Source: an uncultured Clostridia bacterium
GTDB lineage: Bacteria > Bacillota_A > Clostridia > TANB77 > CAG-508
DNA length: 62,240 nt
Assembly (NCBI GenBank): GCA_947625985.1
Contig: CANQQF010000008.1
Coordinates: forward strand, 1-62,240
Reading direction: 5' to 3'
The translations under genes were made by a program, and so were the position numbers. Below the pieces are notes generated by a model. That model saw only the letters and a list, made by a program, of their open reading frames with translations. It had not been told where the DNA came from and searched no databases. Each line of letters starts with the position of its first letter. Position 1 is the stretch's first letter. This document shows positions 7,947 through 16,715 of the stretch, one piece after another.

Positions 7947-9128
7947 CTATTTAAATTCTTTTGATAATTGTTCAAATGCTTTTCTGGAATTTTGTATCAT
8001 CTTGTAAGAAACACAATAAGCTATTCTAACATATCCGGGACATGCAAAAGAACTCCCTGGCACAAATAGTAAATTATACTTTTTAGCTATATTACAAAAT
8101 TCTTTATCATCAATTGGAGTTTTTACAAATAGATAAAAGGCTCCTTGAGGTTTAACACACTCAAATTTATTTTGAGTAACTATTTCATATAATAAATCAC
8201 GGTTTTTACGATATGCCTCTATATTTGTTTTTTCTTCTAAACAATATGGTATTACTCTTTGCATTAGTGATGGTGCATTAACCGAACCTATTATTCTATT
8301 TGCAATAGTTATAGCTTCAATCATTTCTTCTGATTCGTTTAATTCGTCAGGTACTACTACATATCCAATTCTTTCTCCTGGTAATGATAAAGATTTACTG
8401 TAAGAATATACCACAAATGTATCTTTATAATATTTTGTAATATATGGAACTTCTATATTTTCATAAACAAGTTCTCTATAAGGCTCATCTGAAATTAGAT
8501 ATATTGTATGACCTATCTCTTTTTCTTTATCTGCAAGAATTCTGCTTAATTGTTTTATTGTTTTTTCAGAATATATTACTCCTGTAGGGTTGTTAGGAGT
8601 ATTTACAATTACTGCCTTTGTATTTTTGTTTACTTTTGCTGCTAATTCTTCTAAATTAGGTTCAAATGTTTTTGTGTTTGGATTAACTGATACTACTTTT
8701 CCATCATAATTATTTATATAATTATTGTACTCACTAAAATATGGAGCAAATACAATGACTTCATCGTTCGGATTTAATATAGATTTTAATACTATGTTTA
8801 ATCCACTTGCTGCACCAACAGTCATTATAATATTTTTAAAGTCGAAATGTGTAAGGAACTTTTTATTTATAGAGTCAGCAATTTTTTCTCTTACATCTTC
8901 ATAACCGCTGTTACTCATATATCCATGAAGAAATAGTGGATCTTCATTTTCCACTATTTGTATTATTGATTCTTTAACTTTACTTGGTGCTGGAACATTT
9001 GGATTTCCCAAACTAAAATCATATACATTTTCTTTTCCATGAATTTTTTCTAATCTCTTTCCTTCTTCAAACATTTCTCTAATAACTGAATTATTTTGTA
9101 CTAATTTTTTCATTTTATCTGAAATCAT
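7947..9128 (-). CDS. Class I/II PLP-dependent aminotransferase
   Basis: A fold-type I aminotransferase. Counted from the upstream GTG at 9137, the PLP lysine is Lys248 (YSYSKSLSLPGERIGY), with Asp217 (SDEPY) and the NNPTG loop at 182-186. The ATG at 9128 (MISDKMKK) has an AAGGAG site 9 bases upstream and is preferred over the GTG. Proteins of this group transaminate aspartate or aromatic amino acids. It follows pheA by only a few bases, so phenylpyruvate to phenylalanine is a reasonable role, but substrate specificity is inferred from context only. Confidence 0.85.
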   Translation of the reverse strand: MISDKMKKLVQNNSVIREMFEEGKRLEKIHGKENVYDFSLGNPNVPAPSKVKESIIQIVENEDPLFLHGYMSNSGYEDVREKIADSINKKFLTHFDFKNIIMTVGAASGLNIVLKSILNPNDEVIVFAPYFSEYNNYINNYDGKVVSVNPNTKTFEPNLEELAAKVNKNTKAVIVNTPNNPTGVIYSEKTIKQLSRILADKEKEIGHTIYLISDEPYRELVYENIEVPYITKYYKDTFVVYSYSKSLSLPGERIGYVVVPDELNESEEMIEAITIANRIIGSVNAPSLMQRVIPYCLEEKTNIEAYRKNRDLLYEIVTQNKFECVKPQGAFYLFVKTPIDDKEFCNIAKKYNLLFVPGSSFACPGYVRIAYCVSYKMIQNSRKAFEQLSKEFK

Positions 9129-9145
9129 AATTTGCACTCCTTCAA

Positions 9146-9952
9146 TTAATATTTTCCCAATATTCTAACATATATATCTTTTTTTTGTATTTCTTCGATT
9201 GCATGTTCTTCTGTTCCATTTATTGTTACATCAATCCAAAAAACATACTCTCCAAGAACTGTCTTTGCAGGTCTTGATTCAATTTTTGTAAGGTTTAAAT
9301 TATATTTATTAAATATTTCAAGTACATTATATAATGCTCCTGGTTTATCTTTTACTGAAAATATCATAGACATTTTAGTTTTGACTTTATTGCTTTCTTG
9401 TTGTTTACTTAATATCCAGAATCTTGTTTTATTCGAATTATTGTCCTGTATTTTTTCATGCAAAAGTTTTAGTTCATATTCTTTTAAACAAGATATATTT
9501 CCTATACAAGCCACCTTATCTTCTTTACTTTCACTTACAATTTTTGCAGCTCCAGCTGTACTTTCTACAGGTATAATTTCTACTCCTTTCAGATATTTTT
9601 TTATAAAAGAAGTACTTTGAGCTATGGCTTGTGGATGTGAATAAACCTTTTTTATTTCTTCAATTTTACAGTTATTTTTTGCCATTAAGTTTTGATTTAT
9701 CTCTAATAATAATTCATCAATAACCTTGACTGTAAAATTTTTATTTTGAATAAGTGTATCTATAGCATCTGTTACACAACCTTGTAATGAGTTTTCTATA
9801 GGTACAACCGCTTCTTCTATTTCTCCGTCTTCTAAAGCATTTATAGTTTCTGCAATTGTTTTATATTCAACAAGTTCTTTATCTTCCGTACAATATTCTA
9901 CTGTTGCCTCGTGTGAAAAAGTACCTTTTGGTCCTAAATATCCTACTCTCAT
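9146..9952 (-). CDS. pheA: Prephenate dehydratase with ACT domain
   Basis: Converts prephenate to phenylpyruvate in phenylalanine synthesis; cytosolic. The N-terminal periplasmic-binding-like fold starts GYLGPKGTFSHEA and has the NSLQGCV and SHPQA motifs. The catalytic TRF motif is at 176-178. Residues 194-268 are an ACT domain with GALYNVL and ESRP (225-228), the phenylalanine-binding signature, so feedback inhibition is expected. No chorismate mutase domain is attached, as in most Gram-positives. It lies between pyrD and an aminotransferase in a pyrimidine operon, which is an unusual place for it. Confidence 0.95.
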   Translation of the reverse strand: MRVGYLGPKGTFSHEATVEYCTEDKELVEYKTIAETINALEDGEIEEAVVPIENSLQGCVTDAIDTLIQNKNFTVKVIDELLLEINQNLMAKNNCKIEEIKKVYSHPQAIAQSTSFIKKYLKGVEIIPVESTAGAAKIVSESKEDKVACIGNISCLKEYELKLLHEKIQDNNSNKTRFWILSKQQESNKVKTKMSMIFSVKDKPGALYNVLEIFNKYNLNLTKIESRPAKTVLGEYVFWIDVTINGTEEHAIEEIQKKDIYVRILGKY

Positions 9953-9967
9953 TATTTTCCTCCATTT

Positions 9968-10876
9968 TTAGTTCATTTCTACAGTTCCAACTATATCATT
10001 GATATCTTGAATATTATTTTTCATCATATATTCTTCTATTCCATTAATTGTTTTTACACTCGTATATGGATCAATAAAGTTTCCTGCTCCTATAGAAATT
10101 GCATTTGCTCCTGCCAACATAAACTCTATTGCATCTTCTCCATTTACTATTCCGCCCATCCCAAGTACTGGAATACTAACAGTTTGTGCTACTTGATAAA
10201 CCATCCTAACAGCCACTGGTTTTATTGCAGGTCCTGAAAGTCCTCCTGTGTTATTTGCGAGTACTGGTCTTCTTTTATCTATATCAATTTTCATTCCTAA
10301 TAAAGTGTTAATTAGAGAAACGGCATCTGCTCCTGCATCTTCAACAGCTTTAGCTATTTGTGCAATATCTGTCACATTAGGTGTAAGTTTTACTATTAGT
10401 GGCTTATCTAATACTTTTCTAACTTCTGACGTAACTTGTCTAACACCTTCGTAAGTGTTTCCAAAAGCCATACATCCATCTTTAACATTTGGACAAGACA
10501 AATTTAATTCTACTCCATCAATATCAAGTGTATTTAATATTTTGCATAATTCAACATATTCATCAATACTACTTCCACAGGCATTAACAATAACCGCTGT
10601 ATCATATTTTTTTAAGAAAGGTAAATCAGTTTGTGCAAAATACTCTACCCCTGGATTTTGTAATCCTATGCTATTTAACATTCCACTTGATGTTTCGCAA
10701 ACTCTTGATGGCTTATTTCCGCTTCTTGGTTTTAGAGAAGTTCCTTTTGTTATGATTCCTCCTAATTTACTTAAATCAAAAAACTGACTATATTCTCTTC
10801 CATATCCAAAAGTTCCTGATGCAACTGTTACAGGGTTTTTCATTTCTATTCCAGCAAAATTAATTTTTGTATTCAT
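9968..10876 (-). CDS. pyrD: Dihydroorotate dehydrogenase B, catalytic subunit
   Basis: The FMN subunit of the NAD-linked class 1B enzyme that oxidises dihydroorotate to orotate. The catalytic cysteine is Cys128 in NLSCPN, within the expected GVELNLSCPN strand. The FMN loops (ASGTFGYG near 19, GMGGI and GANAISIGAG in the C-terminal half) are present, and the 302-residue length is typical. It directly follows pyrK, its iron-sulfur/FAD partner, which confirms the 1B type. Confidence 0.97.
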   Translation of the reverse strand: MNTKINFAGIEMKNPVTVASGTFGYGREYSQFFDLSKLGGIITKGTSLKPRSGNKPSRVCETSSGMLNSIGLQNPGVEYFAQTDLPFLKKYDTAVIVNACGSSIDEYVELCKILNTLDIDGVELNLSCPNVKDGCMAFGNTYEGVRQVTSEVRKVLDKPLIVKLTPNVTDIAQIAKAVEDAGADAVSLINTLLGMKIDIDKRRPVLANNTGGLSGPAIKPVAVRMVYQVAQTVSIPVLGMGGIVNGEDAIEFMLAGANAISIGAGNFIDPYTSVKTINGIEEYMMKNNIQDINDIVGTVEMN

Positions 10877-10892
10877 GTTTTTCTCCTTTTTA

Positions 10893-11684
10893 TTAAATTT
10901 CTACATCTTTAGCATTAAATACAGGTCCTGCTTTACATACATGCAAATACTCAGGTGATTCTGCACTACTATTTGCTTTTTTCACTGCACATCCTAAACA
11001 TACTCCAAGTCCACATGCCATTCTTTCTTCTAATGAAATTTGACATGGAATATCTTTTTCTATCGCCAATTTTTGTACAGCTCTTAACATCGGTAATGGT
11101 CCACACGCATATATTGAATCAATTTTTCCTTGTTCAATATCTTTTTCTAAATAATTAATCGCAAAACCTTTTTTGGCATAACTTCCATCATCAGTAGTTA
11201 AAATCAAAGTATCTGATATATTGTTAAATTCATTTTCTAATAAAACAAATTCTTTACTTCTAAATCCTAAATATGTATTAACATTTTTGTTCTCCTTTTG
11301 AGCACATTTTGCTAATTCATATAATGGAAAAACTCCTATTCCTCCACCTATTATTGCTAAACTACTATATTCATCATATTTAAATGTTCCGTAACCTAAT
11401 GGTCCAATAATATCAATATTTGAACCTTCTTCTTTTTTTGATAATATTTCTGTCCCTTTTCCTTTAACTTGGAAAATCATTTCTAAAATTCCATTTTCTT
11501 TATTCATGTTATAAATACTTATTGGTCTTCTTAAAAAAGGCTCAACTTGATCTGAAACTCTTATTTCTATAAAATTTCCAGGTCTTGCATCCTTAACTAT
11601 TTCAGGTGACTTTAAAGTAATTTTAAAAATATCTTTTTTTAACTGTTCATTTTTTAATATTTTGGCTAATTCTTGTTTTGCCAT
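10893..11684 (-). CDS. pyrK: Dihydroorotate dehydrogenase B, electron-transfer subunit
   Basis: Carries electrons from PyrD's FMN to NAD through a [2Fe-2S] cluster and FAD. The FAD-binding RRPISIY motif is at 52-58 and an NAD-binding GGGIGVFPL loop follows near the middle. The cluster cysteines are Cys224, Cys229, Cys232 and Cys250 (ACGLGVCLGC ... HVCKAGP). At 263 residues it is complete. It sits 16 bases upstream of pyrD. Confidence 0.96.
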   Translation of the reverse strand: MAKQELAKILKNEQLKKDIFKITLKSPEIVKDARPGNFIEIRVSDQVEPFLRRPISIYNMNKENGILEMIFQVKGKGTEILSKKEEGSNIDIIGPLGYGTFKYDEYSSLAIIGGGIGVFPLYELAKCAQKENKNVNTYLGFRSKEFVLLENEFNNISDTLILTTDDGSYAKKGFAINYLEKDIEQGKIDSIYACGPLPMLRAVQKLAIEKDIPCQISLEERMACGLGVCLGCAVKKANSSAESPEYLHVCKAGPVFNAKDVEI

Positions 11685-11697
11685 CTTTTACCTCCTT

Positions 11698-13026
11698 TTA
11701 TGGTTTCCATGTTAAAATTATTATATTTGATGATACTATAAAGAAAATCGATAATATAATAAATAAAACATACAAAAGTTTACTAAATTCACTCTTTTCT
11801 CCTTCTTGATGCTTTAACTCAAATCCTATAAATGTTATTCCTATAATTAAATTCATGAGTATATATCTAAAGTCCATTGTACAGCCATATGGCATCTTTA
11901 TATTTACTGATATATAACTTATTAAAACAAATAACCATGTTAAAGATAATGCTCTTTTCCAAATAATATTTCTTTTATTTTTCACAAATACACTTTTTAT
12001 TATATAAAATACTGAAAACAATATTAATAAAACATTTGTAAATAATGAAATATAATAAAGACATTGATTTAAAAATTCACTTTTATCTCCCCAAATATAT
12101 TCTCCATAAATTGAACATTTAAATATATATGATATCATATTAAAATCATCAGCTGGAAAACAATACATTTTCATAGTCTCTACTGAAAATGGTGTTATCC
12201 TTTGCCATAATGTTTTGTCTCCTACATACAAAAAATCTCCAGGAGCAGGTATAAATAATAATTTTTGCTTAAACATTATCCAATTTCTTATTGGGTACCA
12301 TAATCCAATTGGTAGAGATATGCATCCAAAAAGCACATACGTCCAAAAATATTTGAAAAATGTTTTTTTCTTATCTTCTGCTCTTTTCATTTCCCTATAT
12401 AATTTTTGCAAAAATACAAAAATTATTGGTATGGCTATTAGTGCTCCTGCCATCTTCGTCATCACACTTAATCCTGTGACAATTGCTAATAGTACGGTAT
12501 TTAATGCATCATCTTTTTTATACCATTTCATTAATCTATATATTGTCCATATAGAAAGCAAAAAACATAGTTCGTCATTATTTATACTTCCTGATAATAT
12601 AATTAATGCAGGATGAAACGCTACAATAGTCATTAATAACAATTTAATTTTTTTACTAAACTTTAGTTCTTTAAAAATATTATAAGTTACATATAAAATT
12701 AGCATTGAATATATTAGTGTAAGATATTGTAAGCTTTCTCTCATTTCACCGTCTATGACATCTTTATCTTCATAAAAGCCATCTACAATTTTAAGCCACA
12801 TCGCTGATAATATATGATGCAATGGTGGATGATAAAATTGTCCCCAATTTTTTTCTGGTAATTTTCCTGTTTTATATATTGTTTCTACATATGAAAGTCC
12901 ATTCCCTCCAGGCTCTATATCATGCTGTCTTTCCGTTGTAGGTATTTTTATAATATAAACTAATCTTACAATAAATGCTAATATAATAATTATAGATAAA
13001 ATACTTCTATAAATCTTTTTATTCAT
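11698..13026 (-). CDS. Polytopic membrane glycosyltransferase (GT39/ArnT-like)
   Basis: A 442-residue protein with about ten hydrophobic segments. After the first transmembrane helix comes ERQHDIEPGG (His35-Asp36), the acidic first-loop motif typical of GT-C enzymes that use polyprenyl-phosphate sugars, then a HPPLHH segment matching the PMT/ArnT family. Such enzymes transfer mannose or other sugars to proteins or glycolipids on the outer face of the membrane. It is embedded between pyrF and pyrK with gaps of 13-16 bases, so it is transcribed with pyrimidine genes although no metabolic link is obvious. Donor and acceptor are unknown. Confidence 0.75.
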   Translation of the reverse strand: MNKKIYRSILSIIIILAFIVRLVYIIKIPTTERQHDIEPGGNGLSYVETIYKTGKLPEKNWGQFYHPPLHHILSAMWLKIVDGFYEDKDVIDGEMRESLQYLTLIYSMLILYVTYNIFKELKFSKKIKLLLMTIVAFHPALIILSGSINNDELCFLLSIWTIYRLMKWYKKDDALNTVLLAIVTGLSVMTKMAGALIAIPIIFVFLQKLYREMKRAEDKKKTFFKYFWTYVLFGCISLPIGLWYPIRNWIMFKQKLLFIPAPGDFLYVGDKTLWQRITPFSVETMKMYCFPADDFNMISYIFKCSIYGEYIWGDKSEFLNQCLYYISLFTNVLLILFSVFYIIKSVFVKNKRNIIWKRALSLTWLFVLISYISVNIKMPYGCTMDFRYILMNLIIGITFIGFELKHQEGEKSEFSKLLYVLFIILSIFFIVSSNIIILTWKP

Positions 13027-13042
13027 TTTTAATTTTCCTTTT

Positions 13043-13957
13043 TTATTTTATTACTTGGTTTAATTCATCTCTCATTCTAAGAGCTTCTTCACGCGTTGCT
13101 TTTGCATAATTTTCTTCACTATATTTTTCGTTATTTTTATATGCACACATTAAACTTCTTGATGCATTTACAATTCCACCAAGTCCTTGTGAGTCAAATC
13201 CTAACGCTATATCATTTGCTTTTCCGCCTTGAGCTCCATAACCTGGAATTAAAAAATAAGAATGTGGTGCAACTTCTCTTATTTCTTTTAATTGTTTGGG
13301 ATATGTTGCTCCTACCACTGCTGCAACACTACTATACCCATACTCTCCTCTAAGCCCTTCTCCCCATTTTTCTACTAATCTTGCAACTTTTAAATATACT
13401 TCTTTACCGTCTTCTAATTTTAAGTCTTGCAATTCTCCTGAAGAAGGATTTGAAGTTTTCACTAAAACAAATATACCTTTATCATATTTTTTACAATCTT
13501 CAATAAATGGTTTTACACAATCTGTTCCCATATATGGATTAACTGTTATAAAATCCACATCATATATTGATTCTAATTTTTCGCCATAGTCAGTTTTTCC
13601 TAAAAAAGCATTTGAATATCCTTGTGCAGTTGAACCAATATCTCCTCTTTTAACATCTGCAATTACTACCATTCCTCTCCCTTTAGCATATTCACATGTT
13701 TCTTTAAAAGCTTCCATTCCAGAAATCCCAAACATTTCATAAAAAGCTATTTGTGGTTTAATTGCTGGAATAATATCATATGTTGCATCAATTAAAGCTT
13801 TATTATATTCAACTATTGATTTAGATATCCCTTCTAAATCATTAGAATATTTTTCTACAATACATTTTGGTAGCATATCATAACGTGGATCTAATCCCAT
13901 TACAGTTGGATTGTTGGTTTCTTTTATCTTATTAATTAATCTATCAATTGCATTCAT
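13043..13957 (-). CDS. pyrF: Orotidine 5'-phosphate decarboxylase (type 2)
   Basis: Makes UMP from OMP, the last de novo step. The active-site charge network is visible in ADVKRGDIGST (Asp101, Lys103, Asp106). The N-terminal MGLDPR motif and 304-residue length mark the longer type 2 group rather than the 230-residue B. subtilis type. The start has a GGAGG site about 12 bases upstream and overlaps the end of pyrC by 14 bases. Confidence 0.96.
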   Translation of the reverse strand: MNAIDRLINKIKETNNPTVMGLDPRYDMLPKCIVEKYSNDLEGISKSIVEYNKALIDATYDIIPAIKPQIAFYEMFGISGMEAFKETCEYAKGRGMVVIADVKRGDIGSTAQGYSNAFLGKTDYGEKLESIYDVDFITVNPYMGTDCVKPFIEDCKKYDKGIFVLVKTSNPSSGELQDLKLEDGKEVYLKVARLVEKWGEGLRGEYGYSSVAAVVGATYPKQLKEIREVAPHSYFLIPGYGAQGGKANDIALGFDSQGLGGIVNASRSLMCAYKNNEKYSEENYAKATREEALRMRDELNQVIK

Positions 13958-15218
13958 ATACTATTCTTCCTCCTACAATTGTATATTTAACCCTTCCTTT
14001 TAATTCTTTTCCAATAAATGGGCTATTTTTTGATTTAGACACTATCATATCTTTTGTATATGTATATTTTTCATTTGGATCAAATATTGTTATATCTGCT
14101 ACTTTTCCTTCTTCTATACTACCTCTATCAATCTTTAATAAATTGGCTGGATTATATGAGGTAAGTCTAACTAAATCTAAATAAGTTAAATCTCCTGTAT
14201 CAACTAAGTTCATTATTTCAGCTGATAATGCTGTTTCAAATCCTATTATTCCATTTGGTGCTGTAGCTAATCCTTTATTTTTTTCTTCTTCAGCATGTGG
14301 TGCATGATCTGTAATTATAGCATCAATTGTTCCTTCTTTTAATCCTTCAATTATTGCTTGTCTATCCTTTTCTTCTCTTAAAGGTGGGTTCATTTTTGCA
14401 TTTACTCCAGATCTTTTTACTTCATCAACTGTAAAAGAAAAATAATGTGGACATGTTTCACAAGTAATTTTAACTCCTCTATTTTTTGCATCTCTAACCA
14501 TATTTTTTGTTGTTTTTGTACTAATATGACAAATATGTGCTCTTACATTATTTGTTTCTGAAATTACAATTTCTCTTGCTGCCATTATTTCTTCAGCTTC
14601 AGGAAGTACACCTTCAACTCCTAATTCGTCAGCAACTGTTCCGGCATTTATAGCTCCTGCTGCTACAGATTTTTCTTCACAATGAGATGCTACAAATGTT
14701 CCTAATTTATCAGCTTCTATTATTGCATTTCTCATAATCCTACTATTTACTACTGGCATTCCATCATCAGAAAAAGCAATTGCTCCTGCTTCTTTTAACT
14801 GTTTATAATTTACTGCTTCCTCTCCTTTTTCTCCTTTTGATACAGATGCATAAGGAAGAACATTTAATAAATTCACTCTTTTTGCTTCATTGATAATTTT
14901 TTTCAGTACCTCTACATTATCTGGCGTAGGTTTAGTATTTGGCATTGGACAAATCGTCGTAAATCCTCCTGCTACTGCACTTTTACTTCCTGTTTCTATT
15001 GTTTCTTTATGCTCAAATCCAGGTTCTCTTAGATGACAATGCATATCAATCATTCCTGGTATTATATTAAGATTTGTACAATCAATTACTTTATCTGCTT
15101 TATCATTAATTTTTTCTGCAATCTTTGTTACTTTTTCATCTTCAATTAATATATCTCTTTTTCCATCTGTGTTTGTTTTATAATCAATTAGAGTTCCATT
15201 TTTTAGTAAAGTTTTCAT
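13944..15218 (-). CDS. pyrC: Dihydroorotase
   Basis: Cyclises carbamoyl-aspartate to dihydroorotate. Start placed at 15218 (MKTLLKNG), which has AAGGAAGGAG 8 bases upstream; an earlier in-frame ATG at 15254 has no such site and falls in the promoter. Metal ligands are in DMHCHLREPG (His60, His62), SHCEE (His179), CHIS (His231) and TDHAPH (Asp304). FSDDG (Asp151) is the bridging acid of type I dihydroorotases. At 424 residues it is the class I form. It heads the minus-strand pyr run. Confidence 0.96.
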   Translation of the reverse strand: MKTLLKNGTLIDYKTNTDGKRDILIEDEKVTKIAEKINDKADKVIDCTNLNIIPGMIDMHCHLREPGFEHKETIETGSKSAVAGGFTTICPMPNTKPTPDNVEVLKKIINEAKRVNLLNVLPYASVSKGEKGEEAVNYKQLKEAGAIAFSDDGMPVVNSRIMRNAIIEADKLGTFVASHCEEKSVAAGAINAGTVADELGVEGVLPEAEEIMAAREIVISETNNVRAHICHISTKTTKNMVRDAKNRGVKITCETCPHYFSFTVDEVKRSGVNAKMNPPLREEKDRQAIIEGLKEGTIDAIITDHAPHAEEEKNKGLATAPNGIIGFETALSAEIMNLVDTGDLTYLDLVRLTSYNPANLLKIDRGSIEEGKVADITIFDPNEKYTYTKDMIVSKSKNSPFIGKELKGRVKYTIVGGRIVYECN

Positions 15219-15244
15219 TTTTAAACTCCTTCCTTTTTTCTTAT

Positions 15245-15273
15245 ATATTATCATTTTATAGTACTTTTTTCAA
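15245..15273 (-). promoter_or_regulatory. Promoter of the pyrC-led operon
   Basis: TTGAAA at 15268-15273 and TAATAT at 15245-15250 on the minus strand, 17-base spacer. The leader to pyrC is only about 20 bases, so there is no room for a PyrR-type attenuator. Confidence 0.6.
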
Positions 15274-15283
15274 TGTTATTTTA

Positions 15284-15312
15284 TTGACTTTTTAAAACCG
15301 ATTAGTTAAAAT
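15284..15312 (+). promoter_or_regulatory. Promoter of the PyrE-like gene
   Basis: TTGACT at 15284-15289 and TAAAAT at 15307-15312, 17-base spacer. It is back to back with the pyrC promoter, so the divergent genes may share control. Confidence 0.6.
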
Positions 15313-15348
15313 ATTTTTAAGTATAAATTTATATTAAGGAGGATATAT

Positions 15349-16206
15349 ATGTCTGATATTAAAACATATTTATTTAAAACTAATGCTATAAAAGTTTGTG
15401 AAGAAAATAAACCTTTTTGGTATACATCAGGAAAAATCGGTCCTTACTTTGTAAATACTCATTTTATATATGGATCTGAAAAAGATGCTACTGAATTATT
15501 AAGCTTTATTGATAAAGCTTTAGCTGATAAACTTACTTTACCTAAAAAAGTTTTTGAAAAAGTTTTAGATCAATATAATAATAATCAAATCTATCAAGAC
15601 GTAATTAATACTGTAAAATCTTATATTGAACAAAATATTGATGTTTCAAAAATTGATTATATTTCAGGTGGTGAAAGAAGAGATTGGTTCTTTTCTAATA
15701 TCCTTGCCTACCTTTTGAACAAACCACATATTTCAATTTATAAAGACTTAAGTACTGTTGTCAGTGATAGCAAATTTGAAAGTAATGAAACTTTATCTAC
15801 TTTAAAAGACAAAAAAGTTTTACATATAGCTGATTTAATTACCGTTGCTTCAAGCTATTTAAGAGCATGGATTCCAGCAATTGAAAACTTAGGTTCTAAA
15901 ATCTGTTGGTCATGTAGTGTTGTTGATCGTATGCAAGGTGGATCTCAAAAGATAGAAGAAAAAGGTATCAAATCACTATCTCTTGTCAATATTGATTTAT
16001 CACTTTTTGAAAAAGCTCTAAATTTAAATATTATTAATGAAAAGCAATTAGAAATGTTAAAGGGTTTTATAGAAAATCCTGACGAAACTATGAAACAATT
16101 CTTAATAAATCACCCTGATTTTTTACAAAACGCATTAAATTCAGATGAAAAAACTAAAAAAAGAGCTCAACTTTTAGTTGAGGGAAATTTATATGGAATT
16201 AATTAG
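15349..16206 (+). CDS. Orotate phosphoribosyltransferase-like protein
   Basis: A 285-residue protein resembling PyrE. Residues 25-38 (YTSGKIGPYFVNTH) match the OPRT segment with the conserved SGK and tyrosine. YISGGERRDWFFS (104-116) matches the region before the hood, and VLHIADLITVASSY (157-170) sits where the PRPP loop is expected. That loop lacks the usual adjacent acidic pair; only Asp162 is seen. It is longer than canonical PyrE (about 210). Facing the pyrC operon, which has no pyrE, it probably supplies the orotate-to-OMP step. A related phosphoribosyltransferase with another base is the alternative. A strong AAGGAGG site precedes the start. Confidence 0.65.
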   Translation: MSDIKTYLFKTNAIKVCEENKPFWYTSGKIGPYFVNTHFIYGSEKDATELLSFIDKALADKLTLPKKVFEKVLDQYNNNQIYQDVINTVKSYIEQNIDVSKIDYISGGERRDWFFSNILAYLLNKPHISIYKDLSTVVSDSKFESNETLSTLKDKKVLHIADLITVASSYLRAWIPAIENLGSKICWSCSVVDRMQGGSQKIEEKGIKSLSLVNIDLSLFEKALNLNIINEKQLEMLKGFIENPDETMKQFLINHPDFLQNALNSDEKTKKRAQLLVEGNLYGIN

Positions 16207-16209
16207 ATA

Positions 16210-16277
16210 AAAAGAGGATGCTTTAAATTTTGAACTGTCCACTTTTAATGGGACAGTTCAAAATAAGCATCCTCTTA
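16210..16277. terminator. Long bidirectional terminator hairpin
   Basis: GAGGATGCTT...TTTGAACTGTCC (about 16210-16240) pairs with GGACAGTTCAAAATAAGCATCCTC (about 16251-16277) with a 3-base bulge and a 10-base loop. It separates the convergent PyrE-like gene and the hypothetical gene at 16275. Confidence 0.8.
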
Positions 16278-16715
16278 TTTAAATATTTTTTTTATAAATA
16301 CTACAAATTTATTAAATATATTCATTTTTTTCTTAACTTCAACTGGTAAAATGTTTTCTTCTACTTCTTCTTTGGAATTATCACTAAATAAATTATTAGT
16401 ATTATCTCTTTCTTGTATCTCTTCTTGATATTCTTTTTCATTTTCTTGAAATATTTTTTTTAAACGATTTTTATCTTCTTCTGTTTTACACCAATAATTC
16501 AAATGAAATAATGCAATCATTGTTAATGCTTCTTTTTTTATGTTTTGTTCTGATAAAGTTACTAAATTTGTATATTCTGGATTATAAGAGTCGATTTTTT
16601 CTTCCTGAATCCTTTCATATAAGTCATTTGGCAACATATTAATATAATTTTTTCCTAACATATTTAATATTCCATTTACCTGTGAATAAACTTCTCTCGT
16701 TTGTACATCTACCAT
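16275..16715 (-). CDS. Hypothetical protein
   Basis: I do not recognise this 146-residue protein. The N-terminal 90 residues look helical and soluble (VNGILNMLGKNYINMLP, LTMIALFHLNYWC). A highly charged Glu-rich linker follows (about 85-122), then a short amphipathic tail with Lys and Phe (FNKFVVFIKKIFK), which could touch the membrane. Its ATG shares a base with the stop of the upstream gene (TAATG), so the two are coupled and may act together. Confidence 0.7.
   Translation of the reverse strand: MVDVQTREVYSQVNGILNMLGKNYINMLPNDLYERIQEEKIDSYNPEYTNLVTLSEQNIKKEALTMIALFHLNYWCKTEEDKNRLKKIFQENEKEYQEEIQERDNTNNLFSDNSKEEVEENILPVEVKKKMNIFNKFVVFIKKIFK

Noticed and set aside
15219..15348. Possible PyrR attenuator before pyrC
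   Set aside because: The leader from the promoter to the start is only about 20 bases and no terminator/antiterminator pair is visible.
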